Shown: one piece after another, positions 27,868 to 35,834 of the stretch
How the letters are laid out: the number at the start of each line of letters is the position of its first letter
How positions within the stretch are numbered: the first letter of the stretch is position 1
From: Pontixanthobacter gangjinensis
GTDB taxonomy: Bacteria; Pseudomonadota; Alphaproteobacteria; Sphingomonadales; Sphingomonadaceae
Direction: 5' to 3'
Length of the DNA stretch: 64,000 nucleotides
Assembly: GCF_009827545.1 (NCBI RefSeq)
Contig: NZ_WTYS01000001.1
Span: 1-64,000 of the forward strand
Notes under the pieces: model-generated
Told to the model about the DNA's origin: nothing
Databases searched by the model: none
The model's input: the letters and a program-made list of their open reading frames with translations, nothing else
Translations under genes and position numbers: made by a program

Positions 27868-28535
27868 GATTGTTCCTTTGTGCGATCCAGTCGCGTGGCG
27901 AGCCAATCCAAAATCGGACCTTTGCCGCTAGTTAGGTTGCCATGAAGGTGCTTTGCTGCATCTTGCAGTTGCTGATCGCGCAGCGCCTTTATGATCATTT
28001 TATGTTCGTTAGCCGCGCAGTTTACTGGCGCTGTTTCGCGAAACAGGGCGAGTTCGTAACGCCGTGTGCGGGCCATCAAATTGTCGATTACCCCTAAAAG
28101 GACGGCGTTCTGACAACGGGCGATTAGAAGCCGGTGAAAATTCTCGTCAGCATTGACCGCTTCGGCACCGGGTTGCGCGTTTTGGAAAACTTCGTTGCTC
28201 TGTTCCAGCGCATCAATTTCCTCCGGTGTCAGTTGGCCGCCCAGCAGAAGTGCTTCGGGGTCCAACATCGGCCGCAAGTCATAGAGGTCGCTGAACTCGT
28301 TCGCGTTCAATGGGCACGCGAAGAAGCCACGTCGTGGAATTATTTCAACGAATCCTTCGGCGACAAGCTGCCCCAACCCTTCGCGGATTGGGGTCCTGCT
28401 GATTTGCAGCCTTTGCGACAGATGAACCTCATTAATCCGGTCACCATCTGGAATCACACCGTCAATGATCATCGCGCGAAGAGTCTTTGCCGCTTGGCTC
28501 GAAGCAGATTGAGGCGAATCGATTGTATACTGCAT
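27864..28535 (-). CDS. GntR-family regulator, FCD type
   Basis: A 223-residue regulator. The N-terminal winged helix is at residues 10-75 (LRAMIIDGVIPDGDRINEVH and LSQRLQISRTPIREGLGQL), and the C-terminal all-helical FCD ligand domain is at 90-215 with metal-binding-type histidines (ENFHRLLIA, NEHKMII, LHGNL). FadR-subfamily proteins usually bind small carboxylates. A perfect inverted repeat covers its start codon, which points to autoregulation. No Shine-Dalgarno is visible before the ATG, so it may be leaderless. It is coupled to the serine hydrolase downstream. Confidence 0.9.
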   Translation of the reverse strand: MQYTIDSPQSASSQAAKTLRAMIIDGVIPDGDRINEVHLSQRLQISRTPIREGLGQLVAEGFVEIIPRRGFFACPLNANEFSDLYDLRPMLDPEALLLGGQLTPEEIDALEQSNEVFQNAQPGAEAVNADENFHRLLIARCQNAVLLGVIDNLMARTRRYELALFRETAPVNCAANEHKMIIKALRDQQLQDAAKHLHGNLTSGKGPILDWLATRLDRTKEQS

Positions 28536-28540
28536 ACAAT
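28522..28540. promoter_or_regulatory. Probable GntR operator over its own start codon
   Basis: ATTGTAT-ACTGC-ATACAAT is a perfect 7-bp inverted repeat with a 5-bp spacer. It resembles operators of FadR-type GntR regulators. The ATG of the GntR gene lies inside it (28533-28535), so binding would block transcription or initiation of the GntR-hydrolase pair. Confidence 0.65.
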
Positions 28541-28816
28541 TTGATAATGGGCATCTGCGGCTGCGGCAAGGGTGAATCGGAAAAAGAGAAATTGAACCCT
28601 TGTTTCCTATTTGTAAGGGCCGCTGAAATCATGGCGGTTGCTAGTGCCAACTTACGATTATCCAGCGCTTACTGGGAGAGCAGGCAAACTGGAGCAATCT
28701 AGTTGCGAACATAGGGTATGGTTTGCATGATGCCTGAAATTGGGTCGATAGCGGACGTTCGGGCAATTGAAGCGCCAAACGTCTGGCTATGGGTAAGAGC
28801 GGACATAGGATGCGCG
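28541..28816. repeat. Intergenic stretch with two short dispersed motifs
   Basis: No gene seen. Two units of a dispersed motif lie here: AATTGGGTCGATAGCGGACG near 28738 and CTATGGGTAAGAGCGGACAT near 28787. Related units occur at about 31757 (opposite strand), 35781 and 37115. Confidence 0.5.
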
Positions 28817-28968
28817 GGTGCTGTCAAAGCAAATGCACTGTCCGCTATTTGACTCCTTTTAGGTTTTTCACATGAGAGCTAGAATGGCAGTTTTCTGCCG
28901 TTTCCGTATGTTCGACATTGGCCAGAAACCACCTATTTCGTCGCCAGTGCATTTGCTTTGACATTACC
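28817..28968. mobile_element. MITE-like element with IS6-type ends
   Basis: A 152-bp segment bounded by inverted repeats. The left end reads GGTGCTGTCAAAGCAAATGC (28817 on), and the right end is its near-complement, GTGCATTTGCTTTGACATTACC up to 28968. These tips match the ends of the two IS6-type elements at 22-24 kb. The roughly 100-bp interior has no transposase sequence. No 8-bp target duplication is evident, so it may instead be the product of IS-mediated deletion. Confidence 0.65.
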
Positions 28969-29418
28969 CGCGGCACATATACGACTTCAGACGGAGGCCG
29001 AAGTCGATATAATGCAGCTAGTCCGGCAGGTTCTGATGGTGTTCTGTCGCTCGATGAAGCTAACCTTCATGCACGCTTCGGGGGCGGAAAAATGCTCACA
29101 GTAGATGCGACAAAGCTGACTGTTGATGTTTACGCATCGCAGCAAAGCTCCAAAGACCCTTCCCTTTTCGGAGGGACCGTTACTGGAACTCAAGGACGAC
29201 TCGTTCACAACGGGGTAAGTGTCAAATTCGACAGGGCTTCAAAAACGTTCTCTATTCTACCGGAAACCTACAAATTTGATCACCAACCACATAGAAGCCT
29301 TGGACGCAACATCGCTACCTCAATAGGACGAAGCAAAGCTACCGAAGGGGGTAAATTCCCAATAACGAGATATCAGATTCGCTTCAGAGGCCAACCAAAA
29401 GTGAACTTCATAAAATGA
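28969..29418 (+). pseudogene. 5'-truncated gene fused to an IS6-type end
   Basis: The frame is open from inside the IS-like end to a stop at 29418. There is no ATG until residue 59 or so and no plausible start. About 150 residues remain: a Gly/Asp-rich first part (SDGGRSRYNAASPAGSDGVL) and a basic C-terminus (RSLGRNIATSIGRSKATEGG). It looks like the C-terminal end of a larger, probably secreted protein whose front was removed. The next gene overlaps its stop by four bases. I do not recognise the family. Confidence 0.5.
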
Positions 29419-29825
29419 AAAAGGTCACTCTTATTTTTCTGATGCTCGGCACTTTCGTGCTTTTGTACTTACTCATTTTCTATGAGACCGACACAAATTT
29501 AGGTGGGAGTTACTACAAAAGGCACATTGGCGATGACATCGAGATATATAGCAGTAAGAGCAGTTTTGGAATTCCGCCGCGTATTTTCTATTTGAAAGCT
29601 CTCGATAAAAAAATCTATGCAATTCAACGCGATGTCGCGGTAGGAACAGAAGACGGGACCGCAAATATACGATTCGAGCGTTGTAGATATTTTGTGATCG
29701 ATGTTGAGAATGGAGTTGAATACGAATTTCTCGATATCTCGGCTTTGAAAGTGCATGCACCTCCAGCTTTCTTTGGCAAGCTTGCTGCTGAGGCCCAAAA
29801 AGTATGTGGGGGCTTGTCAGGTTAG
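29415..29825 (+). CDS. Small membrane-anchored protein of unknown function
   Basis: A 136-residue protein with an N-terminal hydrophobic helix (LIFLMLGTFVLLYLLIFY) acting as an anchor and a soluble domain of about 110 residues with Tyr/Phe-rich beta strands. It overlaps the preceding truncated gene as ATGA, so the two were once an operon. The local base composition is lower in GC than the core genes. If the upstream gene was a toxin C-terminus this could be its immunity protein; that is speculation from arrangement only. Confidence 0.65.
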   Translation: MKKVTLIFLMLGTFVLLYLLIFYETDTNLGGSYYKRHIGDDIEIYSSKSSFGIPPRIFYLKALDKKIYAIQRDVAVGTEDGTANIRFERCRYFVIDVENGVEYEFLDISALKVHAPPAFFGKLAAEAQKVCGGLSG

Positions 29826-30430
29826 CATTGCAACCAGAGGATTTAGCATTAGCGGCGCACACGACCGGCAAACCTCATCCATTCTGCCACCAGCGTCCGC
29901 CTCTTCTCTAACCTATCCGACCGCTAATACGCTCCGACCTCCCCGCTATCGACCGCGTGACCAAGCGCCGCTTCCTTGACCTCAAAGAGCGCCAGTCCGC
30001 TCTTCAATCCATGCTCGGAAACCTGACCCGAGAAACGTACCCACTCATTCGTGTCAGCCAGATTGGTTTCACTGACCAGATTGTCCGCCTTTCACCCCCA
30101 TAAGCTGACTGATTTGATTTTGTCCGATCAAACCAATTGCGGCCTGTCGGCTAGGTCGAGGTGACTTCCCAAAGCGGCTGGTCTGCCAACGACCCAGTCG
30201 CGGACGGATTCTAACGACAACAATTAGAGTAGAAGAGCCGGACATTTAGAGCTGATGCCGACTTTGCGTTGAAAACGGGATGCCCGCAAAGAGCTGGTAG
30301 ATGATTGGTATCGCGGCGATCTTCGAACGGGCGATCTAGTGGCCGACCCATATAAAAAGCAAGTTAGTTGGAATCTCGGAAATCCAAATTTGCCGTACAC
30401 GTTGAGTTGCTTGGCATGGTCAAAAAGAGT
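29826..30430. other. Intergenic region with dispersed repeat copy 2
   Basis: About 600 bases with no supported gene. A short open stretch at about 29900-30105 reads as a helical, charged peptide (RRFLDLKERQSALQSMLGNL), perhaps debris of a larger gene. It ends at the second copy of the CCCCATAAGCTGAC...GACCCA...GCGGAC repeat (30095-30215). The rest shows nothing I can name. Confidence 0.45.
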
Positions 30431-30997
30431 TCAATAAACCACGGACAGCAAGCGCGAAAGCAATGTTAGAGTAATTTCAAATATTGACGAGGATACTGCC
30501 CAGTTCATAAAGTAATCTAGAACCAAAGCTACCCCCCCCAGAGAAGCGATGACCCTTGGCAAATAGGAGTTGCGGGATAATTTCGCCAACCGGCGGTTGG
30601 CGCGGACCGCTTGCTTCACTATGTCTATGCGCCGTTCCAAATGTCGAACATTATCGGCGAGGTATGGACTTTCCATTTCCAACGACGGAATCCGAAAATC
30701 CGTCAATTCGCCAGCAATGAAAGCCGGACTTTGATTTGTACGGCCGTTGACTTGACGCTCATCAAACACTCTCCATTGCCGCGCTGAAATGGCCTCTACC
30801 CCAGCCAAGTCCGCAGCAACATGCATTGGGTGCTCGCGTGTGACAATTGCCATCCACTCCGAAGGGAAGGAGCGCGTTTCTTTTTCGTATTGTCGCGCAA
30901 TTTCAATATCTTCTTGGAATACGAATTCGACGCACCAAGCGATATCTGACCAAAGCTGATCTATAACCCGTATTCGTTCCGTTTCTTGGTCAACCAT
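30431..30997 (-). CDS. C-terminal membrane protein paired with ART-like gene
   Basis: A 188-residue protein. The first 140 residues are soluble and helix-rich (ETERIRVIDQLWSDIAWCVE). The last 45 contain two hydrophobic segments (LPRVIASLGGVALVLDYFM and SSIFEITLTLLSRLLSVVY) that could span the membrane. No family recognised. It starts 13 bases after the DUF3990 gene on the same strand, so the two are probably one transcript. It could be an immunity or antitoxin partner, or a membrane effector. Confidence 0.65.
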   Translation of the reverse strand: MVDQETERIRVIDQLWSDIAWCVEFVFQEDIEIARQYEKETRSFPSEWMAIVTREHPMHVAADLAGVEAISARQWRVFDERQVNGRTNQSPAFIAGELTDFRIPSLEMESPYLADNVRHLERRIDIVKQAVRANRRLAKLSRNSYLPRVIASLGGVALVLDYFMNWAVSSSIFEITLTLLSRLLSVVY

Positions 30998-31010
30998 GGT
31001 TCTCTTAGGC

Positions 31011-31571
31011 CTAATGCATGTAAGCTGTTTGGAACTTGCCTGTCTCGAATGATCCTAAGCTGCGAATAGTGGGTGTATTCAAGATTGAAGCTGCACGTGA
31101 TGTGTGGAAACTGAATTGGTCTGCATCGTGCACTAACTGCTCTTGAGGATAGAGAGTGACGGGACCCGCGACAGTATCATAAGGGGGGGAATTTTTGTTC
31201 TCTTTGTGCCAAACATCATGTTCTCGGCATCTGGCAACGAAACTGTGAAAATTGTGCTCTGGTCTCACGAACCAGAGGTTGTCCAATTTCGCCAATTCTT
31301 CGCTATTGAGTACGAATTCCAAAACGACAGCTTTATCAACAATTACTTCTCCACGCCGTCGGAACAAAAGGCGGTGCAGCAAGACGTTGGCCCAGTTCTT
31401 TGCTTGGTCAAGTGAACTCGTGAGATAGAAACCTTTCCCAAAATCAGTCCTCGACTTGCATTTTGCCAGGTCGACCTTAAAGGAATCGAGGCAACTGCCT
31501 TCCTCAGCTTCCAAATTTTCTGAAATTCTTGAAAGAATTGTGCCGTGGAAAAAGGGCCTGCTTCTAGTCAA
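31011..31571 (-). CDS. DUF3990-like ADP-ribosyltransferase-fold protein
   Basis: A 186-residue protein with the DUF3990 pattern: FFHGT at the N-terminus (His9), DFGKGFYLTSSLDQAKNWA (Tyr49), YDTVAGPV near 131, and DQFSFHTSRAASIL near 151 (Gln152). DUF3990 proteins are grouped with the ADP-ribosyltransferase fold, and His9-Tyr49-Gln152 would be the H-Y-[E/Q] triad. The start is a TTG (a stop lies just upstream and no internal ATG is usable). It is followed 13 bases later by a membrane protein gene. Such proteins occur in toxin-antitoxin-like pairs; the target is unknown. Confidence 0.75.
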   Translation of the reverse strand: MTRSRPFFHGTILSRISENLEAEEGSCLDSFKVDLAKCKSRTDFGKGFYLTSSLDQAKNWANVLLHRLLFRRRGEVIVDKAVVLEFVLNSEELAKLDNLWFVRPEHNFHSFVARCREHDVWHKENKNSPPYDTVAGPVTLYPQEQLVHDADQFSFHTSRAASILNTPTIRSLGSFETGKFQTAYMH

Positions 31572-32027
31572 ACTTTAACACCCCAGTCAGAAGATTGTTT
31601 CTTGATGATCGGGCAAATTGCCTCAAGTCGAAACGCGACGTGCCTGCTAAATATCTTTCGTCCATAAAGTCGAATCGTCTATTAGACAACGAAGATCAGC
31701 CAAAATTCTATTGAAGCGGCCCAGTGTTGAAGCCACACGCAAATTGCAAGGTTCATCTATGTCCGCTTCCACTCCCATTTTGTGACTTTAGTCGACGGCT
31801 CAACCTGGGCCGGGAGCGGACCGGCAGCTTTCAGCGTCAGATCGCGGACAGTAGACATAGCTTGGCTCGGCGGCCGCATCGCTAAGACCCACAAGCGGTC
31901 GTTCAGTCTGCGATTTCTGCTCCCCAGCTTCAGTCGCTCTTTGAGATGATCACCGACCAACTTCCTGTCAGTTCCATTTTGCCGCTCGCCGGTTTCAAAT
32001 TGACTTGCCAGTCCCTACATCAACGGC
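31572..32027. other. Intergenic region, no gene seen
   Basis: About 455 bases between the divergent ART-like and HEPN genes. It holds one unit of the dispersed motif in reverse orientation (CTATGTCCGCTTCCACTCCC at about 31757) and a second GCGGAC-containing piece near 31811-31855. Promoters for both flanking genes are expected here. Confidence 0.45.
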
Positions 32028-33290
32028 ATGGTTGACTATCCTTCCGAAGCGACGACGCTGGTCCTGTCCTCGATGTTCAAGCATCGGCACCCAGACCGCC
32101 GTCGCGCCAGCTTCGTAATTACCAAGCCAGGCCAACATCGGTTCTCGGGCGGAGGCACCGGGACGGAAGTGAACTTCGACGGCACGGTACTGCTGCAGAG
32201 CGCTCTCTACGTCCAAAGACATGGTGCTCCACACCTGCGAGGTCTGCGCGTCGCTCAGGTCGAGAGCGACCTGATAAACTTCGTAATGGAGAGTTATCAC
32301 CTGCTCGCGCCGGAGACCTTCCTCCGCTCGTTCTCCGGATCGTACGCCGACAGCATCTCGATCGCTGCCAAAGCGTCCTTTACCGCGGCCTTCGCCACCT
32401 CGCGCTTCTTCGTCGAACCACGGCTGGCAGCCGTCTTCCCACTGGTGCCAATCACCGTTTCCGAGAATTACGTCTCTGCGCCGTTCTTTCTGAGCGCACC
32501 AGGGGGCCTGGCGATCGCGCTCGGCGTTGACGCGGCGAGCTTCGATATCGTCGAGGACACGTTCCCTCCAGTCTTAGAGTGGAACGGAAGGCGAGAGCCG
32601 GCCGGCTCGTGGCTCGGTGTTCGGGCACCCTCGCTCGATTCGGCGCGAAAGGTGCGCAGCGTGGTGCTGGGCTCGGTCGCACTGCTGCCTCACCACCAAG
32701 AGCGCTATACCTTCAGTGGACGTAGAATGTTCGGCGGTCATGTCACGTTGTCGGATCGCTATTCACTGTCATTCGGCGACGCCCACACGCCAGCGCTCAT
32801 GACGGATCTGGTCATCGGCAGCGAGGACAGGCCTTGGCTGGACGAACTCGCGCGAAAGCTCGCCACACCGTCCAAGGAAGACCGAAAGCATCTAAAAGCT
32901 CTCACCTACTTCTACCGGGCGTGGGCTCCCGACCCGGTAAAGCGCTTCCCCACGCTGTTCGCCGCGATCGATGCCATCTTCGGGGATGCGGGACAGGCGA
33001 CGCAAGCGGTGGTAGATGCGGTCGGGCCGGTGATGGGGACGGAATACACTAGCGAACGGATCAAGCTCATGCTTGGACTACGGGCGAGCGTCGTCCACGG
33101 CGGCGCACCAGACGTCTATGAGTCCAGTAAGTACCAGACCTACTACCGGACCTACGGCAAGGACGCGGTCAAGGACATGGAGCTCATCGTGGCGCGCTGC
33201 TTGCAACAGGTGATCTTCCCCGGCAAGATGACCGAGCGGCCCCACAACTACGCCGATGCGATACTCCGGGAGACCGGACGCGCGATTTAG
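32028..33290 (+). CDS. ApeA-type HEPN domain protein
   Basis: A 420-residue protein. The N-terminal 240 residues are beta-rich with no named domain. The C-terminal 150 residues carry a HEPN fold: KRFPTLFAAIDAIFGD, then ERIKLMLGLRASVVHGGAPD containing the R-x4-H motif (about Arg351 and His356). HEPN domains with this motif are ribonucleases used in abortive-infection systems; ApeA is one such defence protein. Local GC content is clearly higher than in the preceding 3 kb, suggesting a different origin. Start by the first ATG; ribosome site weak. Confidence 0.75.
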   Translation: MVDYPSEATTLVLSSMFKHRHPDRRRASFVITKPGQHRFSGGGTGTEVNFDGTVLLQSALYVQRHGAPHLRGLRVAQVESDLINFVMESYHLLAPETFLRSFSGSYADSISIAAKASFTAAFATSRFFVEPRLAAVFPLVPITVSENYVSAPFFLSAPGGLAIALGVDAASFDIVEDTFPPVLEWNGRREPAGSWLGVRAPSLDSARKVRSVVLGSVALLPHHQERYTFSGRRMFGGHVTLSDRYSLSFGDAHTPALMTDLVIGSEDRPWLDELARKLATPSKEDRKHLKALTYFYRAWAPDPVKRFPTLFAAIDAIFGDAGQATQAVVDAVGPVMGTEYTSERIKLMLGLRASVVHGGAPDVYESSKYQTYYRTYGKDAVKDMELIVARCLQQVIFPGKMTERPHNYADAILRETGRAI

Positions 33291-33435
33291 CATTTGGCCT
33301 TAAGCTCGACTAGGGATCGGGAGGGTCGTCTATCCACCGGAGCAGCAATTGATAACCTCCGCCAATGTCGAGGCGCGACTTCGCCTCGCCTGGCAACGCG
33401 TCGCCTTCAGGAAAGAAGCGCAGGCTAGGGATCGC

Positions 33436-35496
33436 TTAGATAAGCCCCGCCGGCGACTCGCGCCACAGAAGATACTCAGAGAGCGGATTGAACAGTCCAT
33501 AGGTGTGCGGCGGGGCGATACGCGCGACGACTTCGGCAAGAAGCGACACCGGACGGGTGGCCTTAGCATCCTCGAGCACGATCGCGAGTTGCCCCGCGTT
33601 GACCGAACCACCGCGGTGCAGCGAATTCTCCCCGAAGCCCATCCCGTCAAGCACGGTCAGGTCAGCTGCGGCCTTTCGAAGTGTGGTGTTCAGCTTTGAG
33701 ACTTGTTTTCGCGTCCGCTGGTCGACACCATCCACCGTGTCGAACTCGCTGCCGAGGAAGAGGCGCAGCATGCCGCGCACGAGCAGTCGGTCGTGCAGGC
33801 CGGCATGGTCGAGAAGGGTGACGCTTAGCCGGTACACGGAGCGACCCGCGAGCGGAAGGGAGGCACCACCCTCGAAGTCGATCCGACCATGCGAGCACAA
33901 GACTCGCTCATGTCCGATACCCTGGAGTTGCGCCGCCAGCATGCCGCCCGCGAAGTCGAGGAGAGCCGCGTGGCCGACGCCGGCCTGCGTGAGCCGACTG
34001 ACCGGTTTTGCCTTCGCCTCGACGAACAGGATGCGTTCGTCGTCCGCGAAAACGAGGTCGCACTCGCCGTCGTCGCCGCCGCCCATGTCATACTTCCTGC
34101 CCTCGACGAACGGCGTCAGGCCAGCGCGGGCGAAAAGCGCCGAGACGACGCGTTCAGTGCCGTTCCCGGAAAGCTCCGCGACCGCCGACTTTGAAAGCGC
34201 CTCGCGAACCCGAACCTGGATCGCTTCGTAGAAGGCGGGAGCCGCCAGCGAGGATGCGATCTGCGTCCACTGGCCATCCGCGACCGCCACCAGCGGGCGA
34301 AACATGAGATCCGACTGCCCAAGCGGCGAAATCATCTCCGCATTCATGGTTCCTGCCTGCCATGCCATGTCGGCAAGCAGCGACGGAAGCGTCGCGGCAT
34401 TTGCGCCGGCCGAGACCAAATCTGACTGCCTAAAGACAGCTGGATCCTCTTTTGCGACGGCCTCGACCGCTTCCACGAGCGCCATTGCATCCGCGAGCCC
34501 CCATCCCGCCGCCTGCCGCATCGCAGCGTCGTCCACGCCATTATAGAACGCCGAAAGGATGAAGGGCGTGTGCCGGAGCGGCCACTGACGGAACGAGAAC
34601 AAGGCATCGAAGAGGGCCAGTTCTTGAAGCATCGGGATCATGCGCTCGGGCCGCCGTTCCATGATCGCCTGATAGCCGTGCGGCTCGACCTCGAGCACCG
34701 TCGTCAAGTCGGTCGCGAGAAGCACGGCAGTGTCCAACTCTACGCCGCGGGCGGGATCACGACGCGGCAGGGTTCCCAGAGCACTAGATCGCGCCGCAAG
34801 CTGCAGCAGCAGGTTCCAGGGCGTAGAAGGCACCGTGCGCATCACCTCGGGGCGGCGGCCGGCGACGTACATGCGGTCGATGCACAATCCGGCATCACGC
34901 ATTTTGGGGAACAGATTGGAGATGACGTCGACAAAGCCCAACAGACCGAAGTGCCGGTGTATCAATGCGGTCGCCTGCTCGAGCGCTGCGGGCGGCATGG
35001 TGAGCTCCGGACCCGTCATGGTTACGCCGACGCCAGCCACCTTCAGTCGACCCGCCGCCTGCGCGGTCGCGAGTTCGCGCGACCATCGAAGTTCCTCCTG
35101 ATCGATCGCATGGCCCTGTAAGATGAATAGGGCACGCGAGAGGTCGGCGGCTTCGTCCCATGCATCTTCGGCCGGGGGACGGAGCGCCGTGCCGCCGCCG
35201 AAGTAGCCGGCAAGGTGATGCCACTCGTCAGCCCACAAACGTGAACCACCGATCGCGGAGCCGATCACCCTGGCTGCCACGCCTTTGCGCACTTCGTGGG
35301 TGGAGAAACGCCTAGCGTCGTCTGCCGCGAGCAGTTCCCTCAGGCGATCGCCCATGTGCTCCGCCGGGAACACCGCGTGCTCAGGGTCGAGGTAGCGCTC
35401 CACCACCGCATCCGCGTCGATCAGCCGGAGGCGGGCCGCCGACCTGTCGAACCGGTCGATCAGGAGGTGATAGTCTTCGCTTGTAAGCATTCGCAT
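33436..35496 (-). CDS. Large protein with PD-(D/E)XK nuclease-like domain
   Basis: A 686-residue protein (a longer frame to 35571 exists). Residues 1-440 are mostly helical and unrecognised. At about 475-495 there is a nuclease-type core: GGGDDGECDLVFADDERI, then LFVEAKAK, giving Asp-x(about 10)-Glu-x-Lys. The C-terminus continues with helices and strands. It is convergent with the HEPN gene (145-bp gap). The domain suggests a role in DNA cleavage, and location among defence-type genes suggests anti-phage function; both are inference. The ATG at 35496 was preferred because the upstream extension is Arg/Ser-rich and looks non-coding. Confidence 0.65.
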   Translation of the reverse strand: MRMLTSEDYHLLIDRFDRSAARLRLIDADAVVERYLDPEHAVFPAEHMGDRLRELLAADDARRFSTHEVRKGVAARVIGSAIGGSRLWADEWHHLAGYFGGGTALRPPAEDAWDEAADLSRALFILQGHAIDQEELRWSRELATAQAAGRLKVAGVGVTMTGPELTMPPAALEQATALIHRHFGLLGFVDVISNLFPKMRDAGLCIDRMYVAGRRPEVMRTVPSTPWNLLLQLAARSSALGTLPRRDPARGVELDTAVLLATDLTTVLEVEPHGYQAIMERRPERMIPMLQELALFDALFSFRQWPLRHTPFILSAFYNGVDDAAMRQAAGWGLADAMALVEAVEAVAKEDPAVFRQSDLVSAGANAATLPSLLADMAWQAGTMNAEMISPLGQSDLMFRPLVAVADGQWTQIASSLAAPAFYEAIQVRVREALSKSAVAELSGNGTERVVSALFARAGLTPFVEGRKYDMGGGDDGECDLVFADDERILFVEAKAKPVSRLTQAGVGHAALLDFAGGMLAAQLQGIGHERVLCSHGRIDFEGGASLPLAGRSVYRLSVTLLDHAGLHDRLLVRGMLRLFLGSEFDTVDGVDQRTRKQVSKLNTTLRKAAADLTVLDGMGFGENSLHRGGSVNAGQLAIVLEDAKATRPVSLLAEVVARIAPPHTYGLFNPLSEYLLWRESPAGLI

Positions 35497-35834
35497 ACTT
35501 AACGGCTGGCCAAGACCGTGTCGACTCCGCCGGATCGACCGGCAGAGCGCTCTGCTTGGCTCGGCTCCCACACGAGCCGCCGCAACGCCCGCGATGGCCG
35601 ATTCTTTGCGGGACGCTTCTAAGCACCTCGCTCAAGCCTTAATGAAAGGCTAATTCATTGAAGAATGGTACTGGCAATGAGGATTGAGTTCACGACCTCA
35701 GCCTTAGAAGGACATACCTTTCAAGTCGCACCCCAATGTCAGCTTTTGGGGAGCTGCATGGCAGCCCAGATGTCCAGGATTGGGGCGCATTGCTGACAGG
35801 CAGGTTGGATCCCTTCGCCCATATTGCGAGCGCG
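35497..35834. repeat. Intergenic region with palindromic dispersed motif
   Basis: About 340 bases upstream of the nuclease-like gene. It contains TGTCAGC (35737-35743) and its complement GCTGACA (35792-35798), each next to a GGGG block (CTTTTGGGG and TTGGGGCGCATT). This forms an inverted pair of the dispersed motif. No gene is supported. Confidence 0.5.

Noticed and set aside
28918-28968. TTG start for the truncated gene at 28918
   Set aside because: It would encode the first 17 residues from the IS-type end; there is no ribosome site, so the gene is treated as 5'-truncated.
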